From CAYNFR01 sp964396595 (lineage in GTDB: Bacteria > Bacteroidota > Bacteroidia > Chitinophagales > Saprospiraceae): a stretch of 38,881 bases of DNA. The stretch covers positions 1-38,881 of the forward strand of contig CAYNFR010000031.1 in the NCBI GenBank assembly GCA_964396595.1. The letters are read 5' to 3'. Position numbers and translations under genes: made by a program. Positions 9,503 through 17,780 of this stretch are shown here, piece after piece; the stretch's first letter is position 1, and the number at the start of each line of letters is the position of its first letter. A model generated the notes under the pieces. The model did no database searches. It had not been told where the DNA came from and worked only from the letters and a program-made list of their open reading frames with translations.

Positions 9503-9805
9503 ATGATTGAAAACAGGAAAGAAAATTACGGTTTGGCATTGGATAAGTGGGACGCGTTTTACGCTAATAACTATCCATGGCTTAAGAATATACTCAATTC
9601 ATACCATTCGACTGATGTGGATGCGCGAATACATCGTATGCTCACGGCGGTTTTGATAAAAGATCCTCAATGTGTGATCACCGATGACCATCGCAGGCTT
9701 GTGACCATATTGACAGAACTGTGTCCTGATCTGTGTTTTACAGCTATGAGAATTGATAGTATCGAGGCTGCTGCACTGATGGAAAAGTACTACTGTGCCA
9801 ACTAG
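9503..9805 (+). CDS. Small hypothetical protein (100 aa)
   Basis: Not recognised. The ATG at 9503 gives 100 residues; a TTG at 9479 would add eight. The sequence looks coding: mixed hydrophobic and charged residues, no low complexity, and a soluble alpha-helical character (LDKWDAFYANNYPWLKNIL; RRLVTILTELCPDL). It has four Cys, two of them in CPDLC, and no signal peptide or membrane segment. It stands alone between ald and a repeat-bearing intergenic region. Confidence 0.55.
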   Translation: MIENRKENYGLALDKWDAFYANNYPWLKNILNSYHSTDVDARIHRMLTAVLIKDPQCVITDDHRRLVTILTELCPDLCFTAMRIDSIEAAALMEKYYCAN

Positions 9806-9903
9806 CAGTGAGGGGTAAGTCTCTCAGATAAGTCTTCAATTTCTAAAATCTCTTTCGGTCTTCAGGGATATCAGTGTGCTGTGAAACTCTCCCACCAAGC
9901 AGC

Positions 9904-9960
9904 CACCCGCGCCCACTATGCGGACATTTCCCACCCGCATTTCTATGGTTGGTTATATGC
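9904..9960. repeat. GC-rich dispersed repeat, copy A
   Basis: This stretch (CCACCCGCGCCCACTATGCG, then GACATTTCCC and a CGCATTT-TTATATG tail) aligns with 10343-10401 in the same orientation over about 55 bp with scattered mismatches. It is much more GC-rich than its surroundings. No ORF reading was recognised. Confidence 0.6.
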
Positions 9961-10107
9961 ACAGCTTCTTACTCGGCAATAGGTATTGGAATTGGAATAA
10001 ACTTCAACAATGGTGGATTTTTACATGTATGAAATAAAGTACAAAAAAATTGAAACCACCAAGAGGAGCCCTGAAGGGGCTTAATATTAATAATCACGGG
10101 TGAAGCT

Positions 10108-10204
10108 TGTGTTTAAAAAATGAAAATCCCGCCAAAATTATGCACGTTAATGGGTGATAAAAAGCCGTGGCATTTTACCATTGGTGCATGTTGTTTTAAA
10201 CACA
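10108..10204. repeat. 97-bp palindromic element (MITE- or REP-like)
   Basis: Perfect 11-bp inverted termini, TGTGTTTAAAA (10108-10118) and TTTTAAACACA (10194-10204), enclose nested imperfect arms (TGCAC..AATGG against CCATT..GTGCA, and ATAAAA against ATTTTA) around a small GC-CGTG-GC hairpin. A short separate hairpin, AGCCCTGAAGGGGCT (10067-10081), lies just upstream. The whole could fold as one long stem-loop. It has no coding capacity and resembles the palindromic intergenic elements mobilised in trans in many bacteria, but no target-site duplication was identified. Confidence 0.5.
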
Positions 10205-10342
10205 TTCTTTTATAGGCGTCGTTTGAACTCGTAGCAGGCTGAAGCATGCTGATATAAAGCGAGGTGATAGCGGAATGCTCGAGACTTTCTGTGACTTTTT
10301 TCAGATGCCAAAATAGTCACCAACAAGGCTCGTCCGCATAAT

Positions 10343-10401
10343 ACCCACGCGCACCCACTACGCCGACATTCCCGCGCTCGCATTTTTAGAATGTTTATAC
10401 G
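10343..10401. repeat. GC-rich dispersed repeat, copy B
   Basis: Second copy of the repeat at 9904-9960. The core CCCACTACGCCGACATTCCC differs from copy A at a few positions and is followed by the same CGCATTT...GTTTATACG tail. The two copies flank the palindromic element at 10108-10204. Confidence 0.6.
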
Positions 10402-10469
10402 TTCCTCTTCAGAAGCACATCTTCTATGGAATGTAGGATTTAACCGCCATAACGGTTTTTACAGGACTA

Positions 10470-10832
10470 CTAATTATCCTTAGCACCATTATCCACCCAG
10501 CAGCTGATAGCCCTTATCTGAGCATCAGTAAGGACTTTTTGGCCGGAGGTGTTTGATGGCGGCATTGTCTTGGCTACGACACGGGATTTAATACTACCAG
10601 CACTGGCTTTAACCCTAGCAAAAGTGGTATAATCTCCTAATCCCGTACCTTGGACATGACATCCACTTAAGGCACATGCATTGGAAATGATAGGAAAGAC
10701 ATCTGCGCTGAAAGTAGGGTCGAAATTGTCGCACATTGCTTGGTTATTATTGTTATTATTGCCATCATCTTCTTTAGAACAAGAGACGATCAATAAACAC
10801 AACATTGGAATAATAAGGAGGAGCTTTTTCAT
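10470..10832 (-). CDS. Small lipoprotein with cytochrome c-like CX4CH motif
   Basis: 120 residues. A lipoprotein signal ending LLIVSC (Cys18) is followed by an acidic and poly-Asn linker (six Asn in a row, from an AAT/AAC microsatellite) and a compact domain. That domain contains NACALSGCHVQG, a Cys-X4-Cys-His arrangement, and a later KTMPPSN with a Met that could be the distal haem ligand, then an ISCWVDNGAKDN tail. This layout is a known Bacteroidota lipoprotein type. Covalent haem binding through CX4CH rather than CXXCH is plausible but not shown. It would sit on the periplasmic or outer-membrane face as a small electron-transfer protein. It is divergent from birA, with no partner oxidoreductase nearby. 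Confidence 0.7.
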   Translation of the reverse strand: MKKLLLIIPMLCLLIVSCSKEDDGNNNNNNQAMCDNFDPTFSADVFPIISNACALSGCHVQGTGLGDYTTFARVKASAGSIKSRVVAKTMPPSNTSGQKVLTDAQIRAISCWVDNGAKDN

Positions 10833-10930
10833 GTAAGATGGTTTAGATTTAATTGGTATGATGAATTAACGGTATTACGTGTACATTAGGTATTTAAGAT
10901 CGGGGATTAGACAATTATAGGAATACTACT

Positions 10931-11665
10931 ATGGCTTGGCAGATTAGACATTATACGCAACTAGACAGTAGCAATGATGAAGCCCATAGATTAATACGTG
11001 CTGAGAAGATCCCTGATAGAACCGTTATTCTAGCAGGTTTTCAGACGAACGGTAAAGGCCAGAATCAGCATGTGTGGTACAGTGAATCCGGTGTTAATCT
11101 TTTATCTAGCTGGATAGTCAGACCACATTTTTTACCTATAGAAGATCAATTCATGTTGAGTATGGTGGCAGCCATTTCAGTTGTGAACACTTTAGAGAGG
11201 CTTGATTTTGACAAGGTTTCAATTAAATGGCCCAATGACATTCTTCTTGATGGTAAAAAAGTATGCGGCATCCTGATTTCTAATATCATTAAACATCAGC
11301 GTCTTGATTATAGCATTATCGGTATTGGATTAAATGTAAACCAGATCCAGTTTTCTACAGATGCACCACATGCTACTTCTTTAACATTGGCCTCCGGCCA
11401 ATATTACGAATTGACAATTATTGGAAGTATCCTGGGTCAAGAATTAGAAGACAATTTAAAGCTACTGTCGCATGCTCAGAAGGATATTTATCATGCATAT
11501 AGTGATAAACTGTGGCGCATGGGACAGCGGATCCAATTATTAGTAAATGGGGATCCAATTATGGCAAAGATATTAGGTGTGGATTTTAAGGGAAAGCTTA
11601 AAGTGGAGATAGACGGTGTTAAGACGCAGCTCCTTCACGGGGAATGCAAGATTCCATATCTGTGA
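10931..11665 (+). CDS. birA: Biotin--[acetyl-CoA-carboxylase] ligase
   Basis: Attaches biotin to the biotin carboxyl carrier protein through biotinyl-5'-AMP. The protein (244 residues) is the short class I type without the N-terminal DNA-binding domain of E. coli BirA, so it should not act as a repressor. Visible blocks are the substrate loop TNGKGQNQHVW (the family's GRGRxxR loop in its KGQ variant), SIKWPNDILLDGKKVCGIL and IIGIGLNVNQ; the C-terminal cap domain ends at the stop. cinA follows after 41 bp on the same strand and may share its transcript. Confidence 0.93.
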   Translation: MAWQIRHYTQLDSSNDEAHRLIRAEKIPDRTVILAGFQTNGKGQNQHVWYSESGVNLLSSWIVRPHFLPIEDQFMLSMVAAISVVNTLERLDFDKVSIKWPNDILLDGKKVCGILISNIIKHQRLDYSIIGIGLNVNQIQFSTDAPHATSLTLASGQYYELTIIGSILGQELEDNLKLLSHAQKDIYHAYSDKLWRMGQRIQLLVNGDPIMAKILGVDFKGKLKVEIDGVKTQLLHGECKIPYL

Positions 11666-11706
11666 ACCTTGACATAAAAACATGTGTTAGTATTCTTTAA
11701 TCGAAT

Positions 11707-12993
11707 ATGAAGGCAGCAATCTTAACCATAGGTGATGAAATTCTCAATGGTCAGACCATTGATACTAACTCCTCTTGGCTTGCTAAGGAGTTAAATCTGA
11801 TAGGTGTCGATGTGATACTAAAGTTTTCTGTTGGGGATGACGAGCAGCGGATCACGGAGGCGTTGAAGTTTGCCTCAGCATACTGTAAGTTGATTATTAC
11901 GACTGGGGGCTTAGGGCCGACAAAGGATGATATAACTAAGAGAACACTCGCTACATATATAGGCGATACATTGGTATTTCACCAAGAGACATACAACAAT
12001 ATTGAGCGCATCATGACACTAAGAGGTCGGGTCGTCACTGATCTACACAGGCAACAATCTTTCATGCCTTCCACCTCCCTATTGCTTCCTAATAGCGAGG
12101 GCACAGCACCCGGGATGTGGATGGAGAAAGACTGCAAGATATTTATCTCGCTCCCCGGTGTGCCGCGTGAAATGCATGCTATAATGAAATTCGACGGTTT
12201 AAAGAAAATCAGTGAAAGGTCTTTATCTAGTTTCATCATTCATAATATGATTCAGACTGCAGGAATAGGAGAGACAGCCATAGCTGAGATCATTCAGCCT
12301 ATTGTGGACACTTTTCCGGCGGAATTGTCCATTGCTTATCTCCCTTCGATTGCATCGGTCAAAATCAGAATCACGGGACGCAGCGCAGATTATCCCTCTC
12401 TTCACAGAGATATTAATCGGGCCACTGATCAGATCAGCTATGTATTGAAGAAGTATGTATTTGGGTTCGGAGATACTACATTGGTAGGTGCTCTCGGGCA
12501 AATATGTAGAGAACATAAACTGCAATTAGCCACTGCAGAAAGCTGTACCGGTGGCAACATTGCGAAGATGATTACGACTGAGTCAGGTTCTTCGGATTTT
12601 TTTAAGGGTTCTATTGTAGCCTATGGCAATGATGTCAAAGTAAACTTATTGAGGGTTAATGATCATAGTTTACAACAAGAGGGTGCAGTGAGCGAAACAG
12701 TTGTAAGGCAAATGGTACGTGGCGTCATATCTGCCACCGGAGCCGATATAGCTATAGCGACTTCCGGAATAGCCGGGCCTTCAGGAGGGACACCATCTAA
12801 GCCGGTTGGCACTATCTGGGTAGCTGTCGGAGATCTGCAACATCAAGAGGTCATAAAGCTACAATTGACCAAAAATAGACAAGGCAATATTGATTATACC
12901 ACGGTCTATGCCCTCAATATGATGCGTCTATTTATAGAAAAGACCATTGCGCCACGCCGTCTTAGTATCCAAATGGTTGGTGATTATCCATAA
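11707..12993 (+). CDS. cinA: CinA-like protein (nicotinamide-nucleotide amidase / ADP-ribose pyrophosphatase)
   Basis: 428 residues with the standard two-domain layout. The N-terminal molybdopterin-binding-fold (COG1058) domain starts AILTIGDEILNGQTIDTNSSWLA and includes TTGGLGPTKDD and LPGVPREM. The C-terminal CinA domain starts near residue 262 and carries ATAESCTGGNIAKMIT, which includes the amidase nucleophile Ser, and SGIAGPSGGTPSKPVGTIW. The C-terminal domain deamidates NMN to NaMN in pyridine-nucleotide salvage; the N-terminal domain has ADP-ribose pyrophosphatase activity in characterised members. Any role in competence is not implied here. It lies 41 bp after birA. Confidence 0.95.
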   Translation: MKAAILTIGDEILNGQTIDTNSSWLAKELNLIGVDVILKFSVGDDEQRITEALKFASAYCKLIITTGGLGPTKDDITKRTLATYIGDTLVFHQETYNNIERIMTLRGRVVTDLHRQQSFMPSTSLLLPNSEGTAPGMWMEKDCKIFISLPGVPREMHAIMKFDGLKKISERSLSSFIIHNMIQTAGIGETAIAEIIQPIVDTFPAELSIAYLPSIASVKIRITGRSADYPSLHRDINRATDQISYVLKKYVFGFGDTTLVGALGQICREHKLQLATAESCTGGNIAKMITTESGSSDFFKGSIVAYGNDVKVNLLRVNDHSLQQEGAVSETVVRQMVRGVISATGADIAIATSGIAGPSGGTPSKPVGTIWVAVGDLQHQEVIKLQLTKNRQGNIDYTTVYALNMMRLFIEKTIAPRRLSIQMVGDYP

Positions 12994-13274
12994 AGAAACT
13001 AGTCCTCAGCGTCTGTCACTAACGTTGATGTTCAATATTTACTTGCCGAATAGGCTGTCACTCCATCGCGGAGGACAGGTAGTGATCGGTACATCCAAGG
13101 CGCCTGCGTTAACCACATTTAACTTGTCTATGATGCCACTCAGAACACAGCATAACCACGCCGTACTGTGTTCTTGACCAAAAAAGTGTTCACATAGTGG
13201 TCTTGTCTGCCGCCTTGATGTTTTAGAACGATCTTGATCTTTTGAAATGGCATAGTTTATGCATAGGCTCATGC

Positions 13275-13601
13275 ATGAACATTGACGATCTCAACCGCAA
13301 GCATTTTATTAAAACGGATATGTTTTTCCGAGTGGGGAAAGGCCTATCGTCCAAGTTGCTCAAATACGAGCATGGCATCATTTTTCTAGAGCTTGAAGTG
13401 CGCAACAAATGGACACGCTCCATTGACGCCGCAGCATGGGCTGTAGCCAATTCATGGAAGAACGAACACACTGAATTCGAAAGCGCCGTCGCAGCAAAGG
13501 TTTACATAATCGACAGCCGTTCCTATGAATATAAGCGCGTGTTGTTTCATCTAGGCGTCAAGCCGGGATATGACGCTTACAAAGGCGTATTTTTTAAGTA
13601 A
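13275..13601 (+). CDS. Hypothetical protein (108 aa)
   Basis: Not recognised. The ATG at 13275 (MNIDDLNRKHFIKTDMFF) is preferred over a TTG at 13242, because the upstream extension is unlike the rest. The protein is soluble and mixed alpha/beta in appearance, with a conserved-looking stretch LEVRNKWTRSIDAAAWAVANSWKNEHTEFESAVAAK and a basic, aromatic C-terminus (PGYDAYKGVFFK). It has no signal or membrane segment. It is convergent with the aroG-pheB fusion, whose stop lies 40 bp away. The preceding 280 bp (12994-13274) hold no other supported gene. Confidence 0.5.
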   Translation: MNIDDLNRKHFIKTDMFFRVGKGLSSKLLKYEHGIIFLELEVRNKWTRSIDAAAWAVANSWKNEHTEFESAVAAKVYIIDSRSYEYKRVLFHLGVKPGYDAYKGVFFK

Positions 13602-13640
13602 ATGTACCTTATAGCTTCAGGAGCAATAAATAACTCCCTT

Positions 13641-14729
13641 CTACTTCGTAATCACCTTCTCTTGCTGATCGATACTTTCGTCATGGACGGCTCTGAAAAG
13701 TTTAGCAATAAACTCCTTACTTAACTGATTTTTTTCGCCTTGCTCAAATGACTTTGTCAATATCTCGTCCCATCTTTTAGGCTGGAGAATAGTCATACCG
13801 TTCTTCTTTTTGAACTCACCAATATTGCGGGCTACTTTCATCCTTTGTCCGAGAAGATTTATAAGATCTTCATCAAGCTGACTGATGTCCTGTCGCATAA
13901 AATCGAGAGACTGCTGCGCAGTATTGTCGTCCTCCAGCTTATGTCTGAGTATTAGTTCCGTTATCATTTGGCCGAATACTTCGGGAGTAATCTGTTGCTT
14001 GGCATCACTCCATGCATTATTGGGGTCGCGATGGGATTCTATCATTAAACCATCATAGTTGAGATCCATGGCTTTTTGTGATACGGATTTTAGTAAATCA
14101 CGACGACCACAGATGTGGCTAGGATCACAGATAAGAGGCAATTCAGGTCTTAGTCGCATGAAGTCTATGGCCATCTGCCATTCGGGACGATTGCGATATA
14201 CTTTTTCGCTACTGTTCGAAAATCCACGATGAATACCGCCTATTTCCTGAATACCCATGCGTTCGAATCGCTCTATAGCTCCCAGCCAAAGTTCAAGATC
14301 GGGATTGATTGGATTCTTAATCAACACAGGAATGTTGACCCCACGCACCGCTTCTGCTATCTCTTGAACAGCGAACGGATTGACCGTTGTACGTGCACCT
14401 ACCCACAGGATATCAATTCCAAACTCAAGACATGCCTCTACATGGCCGGGTTTAGCAACTTCCACAGTGACAGGCATGCCTGTTTCTTCACTGGCGCGCT
14501 TCATCCATGGGAGACCTTTGATACCTATGCCTTCAAATGTACCCGGACGTGTCCGCGGTTTCCATATACCGGCGCGGAGTATGTCAGCTTTTCCGGTTTT
14601 GGCAATCCCGTGGCAAGTCTCTAATACCTGATCTTCTGTCTCGGCACTACAAGGCCCGGCAATGACAATAGGTCGCTTTTCTTTTATAAGCCAATTTTCT
14701 CTTTTTACTTCTTGTGTCATATTTTCCAT
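13641..14729 (-). CDS. Bifunctional DAHP synthase / chorismate mutase
   Basis: An N-terminal DAHP synthase domain (about residues 15-265) condenses PEP and erythrose-4-phosphate. It shows AGPCSAET with the metal-ligand Cys, RAGIWKPRTRPGTFEG, GGIHRGFS, CDPSHICGRR with the ligand His, and MIESHRDPNNAWSD with ligand Glu and Asp. A C-terminal AroQ-type chorismate mutase domain (about 272-355) has the helical pattern LDFMRQDISQLDEDLINLLGQRMKVARNIGEFKK. Such fusions couple entry to and exit from the shikimate pathway and are standard in Bacteroidota; the CM domain often mediates prephenate feedback. It is the last gene of the pheA-aminotransferase-tyrA operon, 31 bp after tyrA. No clear terminator was seen beyond its stop. 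Confidence 0.95.
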   Translation of the reverse strand: MENMTQEVKRENWLIKEKRPIVIAGPCSAETEDQVLETCHGIAKTGKADILRAGIWKPRTRPGTFEGIGIKGLPWMKRASEETGMPVTVEVAKPGHVEACLEFGIDILWVGARTTVNPFAVQEIAEAVRGVNIPVLIKNPINPDLELWLGAIERFERMGIQEIGGIHRGFSNSSEKVYRNRPEWQMAIDFMRLRPELPLICDPSHICGRRDLLKSVSQKAMDLNYDGLMIESHRDPNNAWSDAKQQITPEVFGQMITELILRHKLEDDNTAQQSLDFMRQDISQLDEDLINLLGQRMKVARNIGEFKKKNGMTILQPKRWDEILTKSFEQGEKNQLSKEFIAKLFRAVHDESIDQQEKVITK

Positions 14730-14760
14730 GATGATAAATTTTTCAATTTCAATGTTTGCT

Positions 14761-15627
14761 TCAACTCAATTTTACAATATTGTACTTCATACTTGATAGT
14801 ACTTTTTTAATTTCATTTGCTTTTAAAATTAGATCTTGTAATTCGGATTCGTCTGGCGACTCGAGTGCTTTTTCAAATTTTTTAAGATGTTCGATATAGC
14901 TTCTTAGTGCCGGGAGTACATTCTCCTTGTTGTCTATAAAAATAGAGGACCAAGTGGTGGGAGAACTCTTGGCCAATCGGACTGTGGATTCAAATCCTGT
15001 ACTGGCTAGATTAACGATTTGTTTTTCGTCTTTTTCAATTTCCAGCACTGTAGAGCCCAGCATGAATGAGCTTACATGTGATAAGTGCGATACATAAGCC
15101 ATGTGTCTGTCGTGCGCTGCGGATTCCATGAATAATGTCTTCATGCCCAGGGATTCGAAGACATCAAGTACTTTATGGACGGCATCTTCATCACTCAGTG
15201 TCTCGTTGCATATAATATTCTTCTTGTTCACGAATAGACCTTCGATAGCAGCCGTAGGTCCGGAAAACTCCGTCCCGGCCAATGGATGACAGGCTACGAA
15301 TCGGGATCTTTTCGGATGTCCACAAACAGCGTCACAAATGCTTTGCTTTGTTGAGCCGGTGTCTATCACAACGGTATTCCATTTGATTTTGTCAAGAACA
15401 CTGTGAAGTACATCTGGAGCTTTTTTTACCGGAATGCTTAGAACGATAAGATCAGCAGAGCGGCATATGTCATCGATGCTTAGGGATTTATCTATGATTC
15501 CAATCTCAAGGGCTTGTTCGATGTGCTTTTCGTTGGCATCATGACCGATGATATGATAGCCTAATTTTTTTAGATCCCGGGCTATCGAGCCACCAATTAA
15601 ACCGATTCCTATGACACCTATTATCAT
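14761..15627 (-). CDS. tyrA: Prephenate dehydrogenase
   Basis: Oxidative decarboxylation of prephenate to 4-hydroxyphenylpyruvate in tyrosine synthesis. The 288 residues begin with a Rossmann GVIGIGLIGGSIARDL. The catalytic-His motif HPLAGTEFSGP and HDRHMAYVSHLSHVSSF are typical of TyrA; there is no C-terminal ACT domain. Its ATG overlaps the end of the upstream aminotransferase gene by 4 bp (15624-15627), indicating translational coupling. Whether it prefers NAD and prephenate over arogenate is not determinable here. Confidence 0.94.
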   Translation of the reverse strand: MIIGVIGIGLIGGSIARDLKKLGYHIIGHDANEKHIEQALEIGIIDKSLSIDDICRSADLIVLSIPVKKAPDVLHSVLDKIKWNTVVIDTGSTKQSICDAVCGHPKRSRFVACHPLAGTEFSGPTAAIEGLFVNKKNIICNETLSDEDAVHKVLDVFESLGMKTLFMESAAHDRHMAYVSHLSHVSSFMLGSTVLEIEKDEKQIVNLASTGFESTVRLAKSSPTTWSSIFIDNKENVLPALRSYIEHLKKFEKALESPDESELQDLILKANEIKKVLSSMKYNIVKLS

Positions 15628-16805
15628 GATAGTGCTATGTCTTTTATGAATGATGTTTCAATATGTTTTATGGCGGACTTGATCACTTCTGACTCTGTGC
15701 ACAATGCGATGCGTACATATCGGTCTCCTGCAGAGCCAAAAATAAACCCGGGTGTGATGAACACACGTGCTTGGTGCAATATTTCATCCACCCATACGGC
15801 AGTATCGGCGATATAATCAGGTACTTTAGCCCATACGAATAGTCCACTCGCATCTCTGCTATAGCTACAGTTGAGCATGTCAAACAGATCCCAGACGAGA
15901 GCTCGCCTTTGTAGATATATCTTATTGAGCTTATTAAACCAGTCATCTCCTAGCGTCAATGCTACCGCTGCGGCTTGCTGTATGGGTTTATACATACCGG
16001 AGTCCATGTTAGATTTGAAACGCATCACGGTGTTGATATAGGCTTCTGCTCCGATCAATGCACCTACCCGCCATCCGGCCATATTGTAGGCTTTGCTCCA
16101 GCTGAATAGCTCCAGGCAGCATTCTTCGGCTCTTGGGCCTTGAAAAATGGATAGCGGCCGATCATTCAGTATGTAATTATACGGATTGTCATGGCATAGC
16201 AGAATATTGTGCTTAATGGCGAAGTTAATCAGCGCCTCAAAGCCTTCTAGATGCATCTTTGCACCAGTCGGCATGTGCGGATAATTGATCCACATTAGTT
16301 TTACGCTACTCAGGTCGATCAGCTCGAGTACCTCGAGATCAGGCAGCCAGTCATTGGATTCGTTAAGCTCGTATTCGATTACTTCAGCACCGGCGATGAT
16401 AGCAGTCGCTCTATATGCCGGATAGCCAGGATTAGGAACTAATACGATGTCGCCGGGATTTAAAAAAGACATAGCTATGTGCATAATGCCTTCTTTAGAG
16501 CCTATCATGGGGAGGATTTGGTTGTCAGGATTGATGCTGACATTAAATCTCTGCTGGTAATGATCAGCGACACTGCGGCGTAACTCAGGAATACCTCTAT
16601 ACGATTGATACATGGAGGCTTGGTTTTCAAGGCTGGCAGCAGCCAATGTTGCCGTAACGGCAGGATGCGCAGGCAGATCAGGGCTTCCAATACCCAAATT
16701 GATAACCTTCGTGCCTTCTTTGTCCATGAGAGCTATTTCTGCCAGCTTTGACGCGAAATAGTATTCTTGGACACCTTGTATTCTATCCGACGGCTTGCAA
16801 ATCAT
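15624..16805 (-). CDS. PLP-dependent class I/II aminotransferase of the aromatic operon
   Basis: Fold-type I aminotransferase, 393 residues. The PLP Lys lies in FSWSKAYNMAGWRVG. Other expected elements are INLGIGSPDLPAHPAV, VPNPGYPAYRATAI, NYPHMPTGAK and HDNPYNYIL. Located between pheA and tyrA and overlapping both (23 bp with pheA, 4 bp with tyrA), it most likely transaminates phenylpyruvate and 4-hydroxyphenylpyruvate, or prephenate. The family also contains LL-diaminopimelate and methionine aminotransferases, so the substrate rests on context rather than motif. Confidence 0.9.
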   Translation of the reverse strand: MICKPSDRIQGVQEYYFASKLAEIALMDKEGTKVINLGIGSPDLPAHPAVTATLAAASLENQASMYQSYRGIPELRRSVADHYQQRFNVSINPDNQILPMIGSKEGIMHIAMSFLNPGDIVLVPNPGYPAYRATAIIAGAEVIEYELNESNDWLPDLEVLELIDLSSVKLMWINYPHMPTGAKMHLEGFEALINFAIKHNILLCHDNPYNYILNDRPLSIFQGPRAEECCLELFSWSKAYNMAGWRVGALIGAEAYINTVMRFKSNMDSGMYKPIQQAAAVALTLGDDWFNKLNKIYLQRRALVWDLFDMLNCSYSRDASGLFVWAKVPDYIADTAVWVDEILHQARVFITPGFIFGSAGDRYVRIALCTESEVIKSAIKHIETSFIKDIALS

Positions 16806-17643
16806 GAATAAGAGATTTTTGATAAATTCCGAGTTCGTCCAGATGAGAGCTCACTGATTTTAATTCTTCAATACAATTTTCATATTGATCTATTGAATCG
16901 AATTCAAGATCAAGGTGGAAGTAGTACGTGTTAAACTCGCCTAACACAGGAAACGATTGAAGTTTGCTGAGATTTATTTTATAATCAGCAATGCACTGTA
17001 TGGCCTTGAGTAAACTACCCGGCTCGTGAGATACGCGAAGATAAATGGAAGCTTTATTGGCTTTGCCCAATGAAGAATATTCAGCTTCTCGCGAAATTAT
17101 CACAAATCTGGTATAATTGACTTTGGAGGTTTCTATGCCTTCGGCCAATATTTCTAATCCATAGATTTCTGCCGCCAATCTAGATCCGATAGCCGCCACA
17201 CCATGAATTTTTTGCTCTGCGATCTCTTTCGCTGTTAAAGCAGTATCGGCAGATTCTGTCAGTTCTATGTGTCTGTGTGCGTTAAAAAAGTCCAGACACT
17301 GATACAATGCCATGGGATGAGATTTAGCTTGGCAAATCTTTTTTATATCTTGACCGGGAAGTGCCATCAGACAATGTGATATACGGAGATATATCTCACC
17401 GCTGATCCAGAAATCATTTTCTCTAAGAATCTTATAATTGGGCAGGATGCTACCTGCAATGGAGTTTTCTAACGCCATCACACCATAGTGGATGCTGTGA
17501 TCTTCCGATAGTTGCTGGGCAAGCACATTAAAACTCTTGGCTGGTATCAGGTCGATGTGATTGTTACCGAAATATCTCCTTGCTGCCTCATCATGAAAGC
17601 TTCCGGGATACCCTTGGATGACTAGTCTTGTGTTTCTCTTCAT
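16783..17643 (-). CDS. pheA: Prephenate dehydratase
   Basis: Converts prephenate to phenylpyruvate. From the ATG at 17643 the protein has 286 residues: a PDT catalytic domain (IQGYPGSFHDEAARRYF; ALENSIAGSILPNY; the catalytic Thr in KVNYTRFVII) and a C-terminal ACT domain (YLRVSHEPGSLLKAIQCIADYKINLSKLQSFP). The ACT segment has LQSFP where proteobacterial PheA has the Phe-binding ESRP, so allosteric Phe inhibition may differ. The open frame extends to 17667, but that ATG lies in the loop of the attenuator terminator, so MKRNTRLVIQG is taken as the start. It heads the operon with the aminotransferase, tyrA and the aroG-pheB fusion, and sits directly after a leader-peptide attenuator. Confidence 0.95.
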   Translation of the reverse strand: MKRNTRLVIQGYPGSFHDEAARRYFGNNHIDLIPAKSFNVLAQQLSEDHSIHYGVMALENSIAGSILPNYKILRENDFWISGEIYLRISHCLMALPGQDIKKICQAKSHPMALYQCLDFFNAHRHIELTESADTALTAKEIAEQKIHGVAAIGSRLAAEIYGLEILAEGIETSKVNYTRFVIISREAEYSSLGKANKASIYLRVSHEPGSLLKAIQCIADYKINLSKLQSFPVLGEFNTYYFHLDLEFDSIDQYENCIEELKSVSSHLDELGIYQKSLIHDLQAVG

Positions 17644-17649
17644 AGCCTT

Positions 17650-17681
17650 AAAAAAAAAGGGCCCCATTTTGTAGGACCCTT
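17650..17681 (-). terminator. Attenuator terminator hairpin before pheA
   Basis: On the minus strand AAGGGTCC (17681-17674) pairs with GGGCCCTT (17664-17657): eight pairs including one G-U, with a 9-nt loop. Nine T residues follow (A-run 17650-17658 on the plus strand, partly shared with the stem). It ends only 7 bp before the pheA ATG, so a formed hairpin would stop transcription of the whole aromatic operon. Confidence 0.88.
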
Positions 17682-17721
17682 GTATTTAGATTATCTAATA
17701 ACCTTCCCTATACGGTCCTAC
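17671..17721 (-). promoter_or_regulatory. Antiterminator pairing of the pheA attenuator
   Basis: GTAGGACC (17721-17714, inside the leader ORF) is exactly complementary to GGTCCTAC (17678-17671). The latter overlaps the 5' arm of the terminator, so the two helices cannot form together. The leader-ORF stop at 17710-17708 is placed so that a ribosome there covers the upstream arm, allowing the terminator; a ribosome held at the aromatic codons leaves that arm free, allowing the antiterminator. Confidence 0.82.
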
Positions 17722-17776
17722 GTTTATAGTCCATAAAAAAATAAAAGGAAAATCGATAACGCTTATTCTCAATCAT
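17708..17776 (-). CDS. Aromatic-rich leader peptide of the phe operon (22 aa)
   Basis: ATG at 17776, TAG at 17710-17708. Residues 7-17 (YRFSFYFFMDY) contain four Phe and three Tyr, a density expected of a regulatory leader whose translation senses charged tRNA-Phe and tRNA-Tyr. The ORF overlaps the first antiterminator arm. An overlapping frame also has a Phe/Trp-containing reading (FPFIFLWTINVG, ending TAG further downstream), but it lacks an ATG, so this frame is preferred. The ATG lies only 4 nt after the -7 element, which implies a very short or absent 5' leader and possibly leaderless translation. Confidence 0.78.
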   Translation of the reverse strand: MIENKRYRFSFYFFMDYKRRTV

Positions 17777-17780
17777 GCGG

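Noticed and set aside
12947..13272. Short ORFs on both strands between cinA and the 13275 gene
   Set aside because: They overlap each other and cinA and show no recognisable family or start context.
17644..17667. Eight-residue N-terminal extension of PheA
   Set aside because: Its ATG is in the loop of the attenuator terminator and its codons are the T-run.
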